Assembly: GCA_017881265.1 (NCBI GenBank)
Contig: JADGRA010000015.1
Span: forward strand, 1 to 64,000
Length of the DNA stretch: 64,000 nucleotides
Reading direction: 5' to 3'
From: Myxococcaceae bacterium
Lineage (GTDB): Bacteria; Myxococcota; Myxococcia; Myxococcales; Myxococcaceae
Below the pieces are notes generated by a model. It made no database searches. It had not been told where the DNA came from and worked only from the letters and a program-made list of their open reading frames with translations. Position 1 is the stretch's first letter. Every line of letters begins with the position of its first letter. The translations under genes and the position numbers were made by a program. Of the stretch, positions 1 to 6,012 are shown in pieces.

Positions 1-201
1 GAGGGTTACGTCTGTACCTTCCGACCCTTCCCAATCCTGAATGGCTACCTGGGCACCGCTGTCTGGTATCACCAGGGCCCCGACTTCGCAGCTCTCCAGG
101 TAGTCTGGCCAGACCGCGAGCACCGGTTCCCCTGGCACACCGGAGTCTCGGAGGGTTTTCGCCGACAGCAGCCGGTACTAGTGCCCCCGGCGATGTCGTG
201 A
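1..201 (+). CDS. DUF4262-type protein, C-terminal fragment
   Basis: The frame is open from the first base and stops at TGA 199-201, giving 66 residues; the 5' part lies outside the window. The fragment contains LQVVWPDREHRFPW followed by GFRRQQPVL, the pattern I associate with the end of DUF4262 proteins (a widespread small family of unknown function). No downstream partner is visible. Base composition is lower in GC than in the bulk of the window, in line with the atypical left end. The family call rests on the WPDREHRFPW motif only, so it is moderate. Confidence 0.6.
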   Translation, partial: EGYVCTFRPFPILNGYLGTAVWYHQGPDFAALQVVWPDREHRFPWHTGVSEGFRRQQPVLVPPAMS

Positions 202-247
202 TGGGTCATCACGACCGCAAAGGCGCCGCAGCCGGCCGCAATGTGCC

Positions 248-450
248 TCAGCGGTCTGATCTCTGACCTCGAGTGAAGGCCTCGACTTCGTTGAGTCGGA
301 TACGGATCGCGTTGCTCACGCGCACATGAGCGAGTTGGCCTCGCCGACAGAGGCCGTAGACGGTGAAGGGCGCCACCCCCGCAGTAGCTGCGCGGCTTCG
401 CGAACGCTCAAGAGTCGAGCCCGGTCGTCTGGAACGACAACCCTGAGACG
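248..450 (-). pseudogene. Frameshifted excisionase-type HTH protein
   Basis: Two overlapping minus-strand frames together make one excisionase/MerR-type winged HTH. The upstream frame reads LLSVREAAQLL and the downstream frame reads VAPFTVYGLCRRGQLAHV then IRIRLNEVEAF. The frame changes at a C5 run (plus strand 376-380); one extra G on the coding strand would restore LLRGVAPFTVY. The start is uncertain: a TTG at 411 would begin directly at the HTH, and no better start is visible upstream. Such small HTH proteins usually accompany integrases, but no integrase is present. It is either a real relic of a mobile element or a sequencing indel. Confidence 0.55.
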
Positions 451-637
451 CCTTCTGCCCTTGGGGCGAGCTCCGCCCTCGCTCGTACGTTCCCCCGACC
501 GCAGTGAACACCGGGTGAACAGAAAGGTCGTCCGGGGAGTCTTTGAGCGTCCAGTTTGTCCGGGGGGCCCTGCCTCACTCCCTGTACCTGTGAATGGTTG
601 GACGAGTGCGGACGATGGTGGACAGTCGATGGGGCTG

Positions 638-679
638 CCTCCGGAGCCGAAGTCCACTGGTTCGAGTCCAGTATCGCGC
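638..679 (+). repeat. Left att-like repeat: 3' half of a tRNA-Arg(CCG)
   Basis: This 42-base segment matches 3559-3600 at 37 positions. It has canonical tRNA 3'-half geometry: anticodon loop CTCCGGA with anticodon CCG, 5-base variable region, T stem ACTGG/CCAGT around TTCGAGT, then the 7-base acceptor strand ATCGCGC. No matching 5' acceptor or D arm lies upstream, so it is not a complete tRNA gene. Site-specific integrases commonly use this half of a tRNA as attachment site. I infer an att-like boundary of the arsenic block. Confidence 0.6.
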
Positions 680-886
680 GCAATTCCGAGGGGTTGCGCA
701 GCGGAATCACCTCCGCCAGGCCCCGTCCACAGTTCTGTCCACATTTAGGGGGACGAAGCCCGAGCTTCGAAGTGCATTCGGCTGACCTCCGGGCGGAGCT
801 GGTCGCTGTTCACCGGCCTGGAGATCGCGTGCATGAGTAGCGGGCGATGGCCTGTCTTGTGCCCAAGTAGCCGGAGAGGCTTGATT
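680..886. other. Intergenic, left end of the arsenic block
   Basis: I see no supported gene in this stretch. It separates the left tRNA-like repeat from the arsR operator. Open frames here have no recognisable motif or consistent codon bias. Confidence 0.4.
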
Positions 887-902
887 CAACATTTCGATAT
901 TG
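887..902 (+). promoter_or_regulatory. Candidate ArsR operator
   Basis: The 16-base imperfect palindrome CAACATTTCGATATTG (CAAYAT-N4-ATRTTG) lies 17 bases before the proposed arsR start and is markedly AT-rich for this region. ArsR/SmtB repressors bind such short dyads in their own promoters. This implies autorepression relieved by trivalent arsenic. It is inferred from position and symmetry only. Confidence 0.4.
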
Positions 903-919
903 CTAGAAGGATAGAAACA

Positions 920-1282
920 TTGAAGACACAGCAAGCCATCAACGCACTCGGTGCTCTCGCTCAGGACACGCGGCTCGCAATCTACCGGTTGCTTGTTCAG
1001 ACGGGACCCGAAGGGCTCTCGGCCGGCGTCATCGGACAGAAGCTCGACGTCCCCGCCTCATCACTTTCGTTTCACCTGCACCAACTGATGCACGCGGGAC
1101 TCATCAACCAAGCGCGCGAGAGTCGGCAGCTGTTTTACGCCGCGAACTTCGACCAGATGAACGCCCTCGTCGGCTACCTCACCGAGAACTGCTGTGGTCT
1201 TGGGGCTGCGGCTTGCGCCCCGAGGCAGACCCAGCCACAAGGAGTCACCCGTGAAGCTTCTTCACGTCCACGTCGCCGTTGA
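920..1282 (+). CDS. arsR: ArsR/SmtB-family arsenic-responsive repressor
   Basis: This is a 120-residue winged-helix repressor of the ars operon. The start was placed at TTG 920 because it gives the family's typical MKTQQAINALGALAQDTRL N-terminus and has an AAGG element 9 bases upstream; longer in-frame starts add unrelated residues. The HTH spans about residues 35-75 (SSLSFHLHQL as recognition helix). The C-terminal Cys pair at 91-92 (ENCC) plus Cys99 are likely arsenite ligands, as in the ArsR subtype with C-terminal thiols. Its end overlaps the start of the next gene by 32 bases, consistent with one transcript through arsC. Confidence 0.85.
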   Translation: MKTQQAINALGALAQDTRLAIYRLLVQTGPEGLSAGVIGQKLDVPASSLSFHLHQLMHAGLINQARESRQLFYAANFDQMNALVGYLTENCCGLGAAACAPRQTQPQGVTREASSRPRRR

Positions 1283-1719
1283 GCAAATCGAACAGTCCGT
1301 CCGCTTCTACACCATCCTTTTCGGGGCATCGCCGAGCGTGCTCAAGAACGACTACGCGAAGTGGATGCTAGATGACCCCCGCGTCAATTTCGCGATTTCG
1401 TCTCGCGGCAGGAAGGCGGGCCTCGACCATCTCGGCATTCAGGTTGAGGACTCGGCCGAGCTGTCGGACGCGTATGGACGGCTCAAGGCGGCCGAGTGCC
1501 CCGTGCTCGACAGGGGGCCACGACGTGCTGCTACGCCAAGAGCGAGAAAGCGTGGATTCAGGACCCCTCAGGCATCGCCTGGGGGACCTCCTGACGAGGG
1601 GCGAGAATACAACGTATGGAGAGGATTCCGTGACGACATCGAAGAGCGAGGGTGCGTGTTGCACGCCTGAACTCGGCCGACTGCCAACCGCTGCTCCCGC
1701 GGAACCGGTCGGGCGTTAA
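1251..1719 (+). pseudogene. arsI: ArsI-type C-As lyase (VOC family), two frameshifts
   Basis: It begins at GTG 1251 with AAGGAG about 7 bases upstream and reads MKLLHVHVAVEQIEQSVRFY, a vicinal-oxygen-chelate N-terminus with a metal-ligand His. The frame breaks at G5 run 1513-1517; the next frame gives TTCCYAKSEKAWIQDPSG, carrying the vicinal Cys pair that defines ArsI (CadI/ArsI group). A second break at G5 run 1581-1585 leads into LLTRGENTTYG and a Cys-bearing tail ending at TAA 1719. ArsI cleaves the C-As bond of trivalent methylarsenicals to arsenite, which the neighbouring ACR3 would export. Adding one G at each run restores a single frame. It is either a pseudogene or a sequencing artefact. 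Confidence 0.75.
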
Positions 1720-1746
1720 CGCCACCACCAGCTGAGGACTCAGTCA

Positions 1747-2862
1747 ATGAAGACCCGTCCCAAGGGCAATCCACTCGTACGGCTGTCTCTCGTCGACCGA
1801 TTCCTCCCGCTGTGGATTCTCGCAGCCATCGGGTTAGGGCTTGTCCTCGGTCGAATGCTTCCGGGGCTCCCCCAAGCCCTCGACGCGTTCAAGGTCGGCG
1901 GGGTGTCGATCCCAATTGCGATTGGGCTCTTCTGGATGATGTACCCGGTGCTCGCGCGTGTCCGGTACGGCGAGCTGTCCCATTTTAGAAAGCGCGGGGG
2001 TCTCCTCGCCACGTCGCTCGTGCTCAACTGGTTCGTCGGGCCCGTCCTGATGTTTGCCTTGGCGTGGCTTCTCCTGCCAGACCTGCCGCACTACCGCACA
2101 GGACTCATCCTGATTGGCCTCGCGCGGTGCATTGCAATGGTCCTTGTCTGGAACATGCTTGCCCGCGGCAGCGGGGAGGTGGCAGCCGTGCTCGTCGCGC
2201 TCAACGCGCTCTTCCAAATCGCTTTCTATTCGCTCCTCGGGTGGCTCTTCATCAGCGTCGTGCCGACGTGGCTAGGTGCGAACGGCGCAGCGTTTCACGT
2301 GAGCGTTTGGACCATCGCCAAAAGCGTGCTCCTCTTCCTCGGCCTGCCCCTACTCGCTGGCGCGCTAACTCGCACTCTCGGCGAGCGCGCGCGTGGACGA
2401 ATTTGGTACGAGCAGAAGTTCCTGCCCCGGCTCGGGCCAACCGCGCTGCTCGCGTTGCTCTACACCATCGTCCTGATGTTCACGATGCAGGGGGACCGCC
2501 TCACCAGGCTTCCCGTGGACGTCGTCCGAATTGCGCTGCCCCTCGTCCTCTACTTCGCGCTCATGTTCGGCGGTTCGTTCCTCCTCGCTTGGCGCCTCGG
2601 GTTCTCGTACGAGGATACGGCCTCGCTGTCGTTTACGGCGGCTGGGAACAACTTCGAACTCGCCATTGCCGTAGCCATCGGGACATTTGGCATCTCATCA
2701 GGAGAGGCGCTTGCCGGCGTGGTTGGCCCACTCGTTGAAGTCCCGGCGCTCATCGCGCTCGTGTACCTCTCCCTCTGGTTGAAGGCACGACTCTTCCCCG
2801 AGGTGACAGAGGGGATGCCGGCCAATCGCGTGCTGACGCGTGCCCGTAACCCGCTGGTCTAG
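1747..2862 (+). CDS. acr3: ACR3-family arsenite efflux permease
   Basis: This is a 371-residue inner-membrane carrier with about ten hydrophobic segments. It exports arsenite using the proton gradient. Family hallmarks are the conserved Cys128 in GLARCIAMV and the AAGNNFELAIAVAIG segment in the second half. Length is typical of bacterial ACR3. The gene lies 27 bases after the damaged arsI and 15 bases before arsC, so the three are probably co-transcribed under ArsR. The frame is intact, unlike arsI. Confidence 0.93.
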   Translation: MKTRPKGNPLVRLSLVDRFLPLWILAAIGLGLVLGRMLPGLPQALDAFKVGGVSIPIAIGLFWMMYPVLARVRYGELSHFRKRGGLLATSLVLNWFVGPVLMFALAWLLLPDLPHYRTGLILIGLARCIAMVLVWNMLARGSGEVAAVLVALNALFQIAFYSLLGWLFISVVPTWLGANGAAFHVSVWTIAKSVLLFLGLPLLAGALTRTLGERARGRIWYEQKFLPRLGPTALLALLYTIVLMFTMQGDRLTRLPVDVVRIALPLVLYFALMFGGSFLLAWRLGFSYEDTASLSFTAAGNNFELAIAVAIGTFGISSGEALAGVVGPLVEVPALIALVYLSLWLKARLFPEVTEGMPANRVLTRARNPLV

Positions 2863-2877
2863 TTCCGAGGTGAGAGA

Positions 2878-3420
2878 GTGAATTCAGCCAAGCCCTTCAA
2901 GGTTCTCTTCTTGTGCACAGGCAACTCGGCTCGCAGCGTGATGGCAGAGTACTTCCTGAGACGGCTGGGTCGCGGCGCGTTCGAGGTGTACAGCGCCGGT
3001 GCTCAGCCGAAGGGCGTCGTCCACCCGCTCACACTCAAGACACTCCAGGAGAAATTCCACATCGACGCCTCGGACGCCCGCAGCAAGTCCTGGGACGAGT
3101 TCAAGGGCGTGGAGTTCGATTTCGTCATCACGGTCTGCGACAACGCGCGTGAGTCGTGCCCGGTTTGGCCTGGTCAGCCGATTATCGCGCACTGGGGGCT
3201 GGAAGACCCAGCCGCCTTTGTAGGGCCGGCGGAGGCAAAGGAACGCCTTTTCAATAGGGTCGCTCTCGAGGCGTACCGCCGAATTCAAATCCTGACCTCT
3301 CTCCCATTGGCGAAGTTGGATCGGCTCCGTGTCGAGCGGCTGGTCAAACGAATCGGGACGGAGCCAGAGGCCGTCGCTTCGGAAGCTGGCGCGACCTCCG
3401 ACGGGCGCCGTCTCGACTAG
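2878..3420 (+). CDS. arsC: Thioredoxin-type arsenate reductase (LMW-PTPase fold)
   Basis: This 180-residue protein begins at GTG 2878 behind GAGGTGAGAG. The phosphate-binding loop C-T-G-N-S-A-R (Cys13 to Arg19) follows the CX5R pattern of low-molecular-weight phosphatases and arsenate reductases. A later Cys in VCDNARESCPVWPG supplies the resolving thiols. It reduces arsenate to arsenite, the substrate of the upstream ACR3. The last 35-40 residues, rich in Arg and Glu, extend beyond the usual ~140-residue core. It is the last gene of the arsenic block, ending 139 bases before the right tRNA-like repeat. Confidence 0.9.
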   Translation: MNSAKPFKVLFLCTGNSARSVMAEYFLRRLGRGAFEVYSAGAQPKGVVHPLTLKTLQEKFHIDASDARSKSWDEFKGVEFDFVITVCDNARESCPVWPGQPIIAHWGLEDPAAFVGPAEAKERLFNRVALEAYRRIQILTSLPLAKLDRLRVERLVKRIGTEPEAVASEAGATSDGRRLD

Positions 3421-3558
3421 GTGGCAGGCTAAAGGTGAAACGCCGGTAGGCGTCCACGCAGCTCTCGAGGCGAAGGAAGCCTGGCCACCGTTCATCGAGC
3501 AGTAATGCCACCGGTCTGCGGTTGGCGCGCCATTGCCGTATTGCCACGACTTAGCGCA

Positions 3559-3600
3559 CCTCCGAAGCCGAAGCCCATTGGTTCGACTCCAGTCTCGCGC
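3559..3600 (+). repeat. Right att-like repeat: 3' half of a tRNA-Arg(CCG)
   Basis: This is the partner of 638-679, with five mismatches in 42 bases. It shows anticodon loop CTCCGAA (CCG), variable region, T stem ATTGG/CCAGT with one G-U pair around TTCGACT, and acceptor strand CTCGCGC. The 5' half is absent here too. The pair brackets 2.9 kb containing arsR, arsI, acr3 and arsC. The region 3421-3650 holds nothing else that I can support. Confidence 0.6.
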
Positions 3601-3650
3601 ATTGCCCGTTTGCGCCGCCGCCTACAGGGAGTTCAGCGGTCGTCCACGGT

Positions 3651-4304
3651 TCAGGTTGGCGTGAGACGGCCAAAGTCTGTGGTGGGCTGCGTGCTGTTGA
3701 GCCGAATCATTGCCCGGTCCTGAACACCTGAAAAAAGAACGAGTGCCAGGATGGCCCCCACCAGGGCTGTCGCCATATCTTCTTGAGTATCCCAGGGGTC
3801 GCCCTGTGTCCCTAAGAAGGCATCGGCACTCTGCCCTAGCCCGACCGCGGCTCGCCATTCCAGAAGCTCATACATCGCGCTTCCGGCAAGACAGACACAG
3901 ACCGTCAGGAAGAAGAGCCATCCGCCCCGCCGCAGCGGAGTAGCTCGGAGGAGGACTTCCCGCGTCACCAGCGCGGGAACGAATCCCTGGAAAAAGTGGC
4001 CGAGGCGGTCATAGTTGTTGCGTGTCCATCCAAAGGCGCTTTGAGCCCAGAAGCCCAACGGGACCTCGGCGTATGTGTAGTGGCCTCCTACGAAAAGCAC
4101 GCAGGCGTGTAATGCAATGAGTCCATATGCAAGGTTGGTGAGACGCATTCGCCGGTAGGTAAGGAGCAGCACGGGCAGAGCGACGAGAAAAGGAGCAACC
4201 TCGAGCCACCAAGTGAGCCGATCCTTCGGATGAATGCCAGATGCCACGAGCGCCACGGCATCGGTCAAAAGCAAGATGAGAGGGAATGCGTCGCGACGGT
4301 GCAT
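3651..4304 (-). CDS. YjdF/DUF2238-family membrane protein
   Basis: The protein has 217 residues with about five hydrophobic helices. I placed the start at ATG 4304, which gives MHRRDAFPLILLLTDAVAL; a longer frame adds an unrelated polar leader. The motifs GGHYTYAEVPLGFW, RNNYDRLGHFFQGF and YELLEWRAA are those of E. coli YjdF relatives, inner-membrane proteins of unknown function. The sequence is poorer in GC than the DNA to its right. Its start lies 32 bases from the start of the rightward TVP38-like gene, so the two are divergent with almost no promoter space, suggesting a junction. Confidence 0.8.
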   Translation of the reverse strand: MHRRDAFPLILLLTDAVALVASGIHPKDRLTWWLEVAPFLVALPVLLLTYRRMRLTNLAYGLIALHACVLFVGGHYTYAEVPLGFWAQSAFGWTRNNYDRLGHFFQGFVPALVTREVLLRATPLRRGGWLFFLTVCVCLAGSAMYELLEWRAAVGLGQSADAFLGTQGDPWDTQEDMATALVGAILALVLFSGVQDRAMIRLNSTQPTTDFGRLTPT

Positions 4305-4336
4305 GGCAATGAGGTTCCCCGGAACGTCTTTGAAGG

Positions 4337-5047
4337 GTGTCTGGGACAATCGTAAGTCCAAAAGGTGTAGGACACGGACTACAGGGGGCCCACCGCGTGG
4401 CACACTGGTTACTGTCCCTGGTGGCGTGGGCGAGGCAGGCCGGGCCGGCCGGCGCGGCCGTCTACGGCCTTGGCTACGTGCTCGGGACGTTGCTGTTTGT
4501 TCCGGGCTCTGTGCTGACGCTACTCGCGGGCTTCCTTTATGGGCTCGCCGGAGGCCTGGCCGTGGTGGTGCCCAGCAGCCTCCTCGGGGCCCTGTTGGCG
4601 TTCCTCCTCGGCCGCACCGTGGCCCGCGCGCCGGTCTTGCGCCTGATTCAGCGCCACCGGCGCTTCCGCGCGGTGGACCAGGCCATCTCGGCCGAGGCTT
4701 TCCGGGTGGTGCTGCTGTTGCGCCTCTCGCCCGTCTTCCCCTTCAACCTCCTCAACTATGGCCTCGGGGTGACGGGGGTCAGCCTCCGTACCTACCTGCT
4801 CGGGACGGCGCTGGGCGTGCTTCCCGGGGCGGTGCTGTACGTCTACCTTGGTAGCCTCCTCACCACCGCCACGGAAGCCCTCGCGGGGCGTCCCTCCGCC
4901 GGCTGGGCGGGGAGGCTGCTTTTCGCCGCGGGCCTCGTCGCCACCGCGGCGGTGGTGGTGCTTGTCAGCCGGGCCGCCCGACGTGCCCTGGAGGCGAAGC
5001 TAGGGGAGGAGGCCCCGGGCGCGGGGCCGCCGTCATCGGGCGGGTGA
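4337..5047 (+). CDS. TVP38/TMEM64-type membrane protein, N-terminus probably replaced
   Basis: The 236-residue frame starts at GTG 4337. From about residue 25 it follows the TVP38/DedA (SNARE-associated) pattern: a helix LLSLVAWARQAGPAG, then GTLLFVPGSVLTLLAGFLYG, FLLGRTVAR, LLLRLSPVFPFNLLNYGLG and a C-terminal helix. Family members normally have an N-terminal membrane helix before this point; here there is only a polar stretch overlapping lower-GC DNA. I infer that the 5' end was lost at a recombination junction near 4380-4400. The relatives act as membrane scramblase or transport-like proteins of unclear role. The 3' end overlaps the convergent gene by 15 bases. Confidence 0.7.
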   Translation: MSGTIVSPKGVGHGLQGAHRVAHWLLSLVAWARQAGPAGAAVYGLGYVLGTLLFVPGSVLTLLAGFLYGLAGGLAVVVPSSLLGALLAFLLGRTVARAPVLRLIQRHRRFRAVDQAISAEAFRVVLLLRLSPVFPFNLLNYGLGVTGVSLRTYLLGTALGVLPGAVLYVYLGSLLTTATEALAGRPSAGWAGRLLFAAGLVATAAVVVLVSRAARRALEAKLGEEAPGAGPPSSGG

Positions 5048-5971
5048 CGCGGACGCCCCGGCGTCGGCGCGCTGCGCGCGCAGCAGGTAGCCCTCCTGGG
5101 CGTCGCGCAGCTGCGCACACAGGCTGCGCCGGTGCGCGTCCTGCACCGCACCGCAGCCGAAGGGGCCGGTGCTGAAGACGGCCTGGTGCATGAGGCAGTC
5201 GTCCACCCAGGCGCCCTTGGTGCCCTCGCAGGGACGGGGCACCCACAGGAAGCGTTCGCAGAGCGCGACGTCCCCGAAGCAGGGGGGGAAGTGTCCGGCG
5301 GCCACCGCCGCGTCCACCTCGCAGCGGTGCTGGGCGGAGGCGTCCGGGGTGGCGGAGAAAATGGCGGCGCATTCCAGCGGGGCGCGGCGGGCGACCGCCA
5401 CGGCCACACCGCAACGCTGGACGGCTGGGACGTCCTTGCCCAGCCGGGTGCACAGCGCTGCGTCCCTTTGGCGCAGCGCCACGTCACCCAGGCACCAGCT
5501 GGCGAGCTCCCCCACCTCCAGCCGGGGGCAGGCGTCCGGCTGGCCGCGCGCCACCGCCTCGCACACGGCCCTTGTGGCCCCGCCCTGCCAGTGCACGTCG
5601 TCCAGCGCTTCGCATGCGGAAAGTCGTCCCGTCTCGGCGGCCACAGCCAGCACGCACTGCACCAACTCGCGGTCGGCCAGGGGCCGGCACGCCTCCACGC
5701 GGCCAGCCGTCCTGGCGGCGGCCTGCAGGCACGCGTTGCGGTCGGCGCCCGCCCCCTTCAGCTTGGCGCAGGCGGCGGCGTTGCCGGTGACGCGCGCCGC
5801 GGAGACGAGGCAGCTGTTGCGGGCGGCCCCTTGCGCCTCGCACCACTGGACGTACGGGGCCACCGCACGTTCTGCCGGCGACGGGGCCTCCTTCTGCGTG
5901 CACCCTGGGCCCAGCGCAAGCCAGGCCACCACAGTAGGCAACCAACGCAGGTGGAAGGTGCGGCGGGGCAC
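5033..5971 (-). CDS. Cysteine-pair repeat lipoprotein, unknown function
   Basis: The protein has 312 residues with a signal peptide ending in the lipobox ALGPGC (Cys near residue 24). The mature part is a run of short helical units, each with paired cysteines about 13-17 residues apart, such as NSCLVSAARVTGNAAAC, then NACLQAAARTAGRVEAC and QCVLAVAAETGRLSAC. This spacing suggests disulfide-stapled helices in an extracytoplasmic scaffold. I know no function for it. It is convergent with the TVP38-like gene and is followed on the same strand by no partner. Composition matches the host-like DNA. Confidence 0.75.
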   Translation of the reverse strand: MPRRTFHLRWLPTVVAWLALGPGCTQKEAPSPAERAVAPYVQWCEAQGAARNSCLVSAARVTGNAAACAKLKGAGADRNACLQAAARTAGRVEACRPLADRELVQCVLAVAAETGRLSACEALDDVHWQGGATRAVCEAVARGQPDACPRLEVGELASWCLGDVALRQRDAALCTRLGKDVPAVQRCGVAVAVARRAPLECAAIFSATPDASAQHRCEVDAAVAAGHFPPCFGDVALCERFLWVPRPCEGTKGAWVDDCLMHQAVFSTGPFGCGAVQDAHRRSLCAQLRDAQEGYLLRAQRADAGASASPAR

Positions 5972-6012
5972 GGGGGCTTGGCCGGGAATGCTACCCCCGG
6001 ACGGCGGTGGAG

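Noticed and set aside
600-690. A complete tRNA gene
   Set aside because: The 3' half is canonical, but no 5' acceptor strand pairing with ATCGCGC and no D arm is present upstream.
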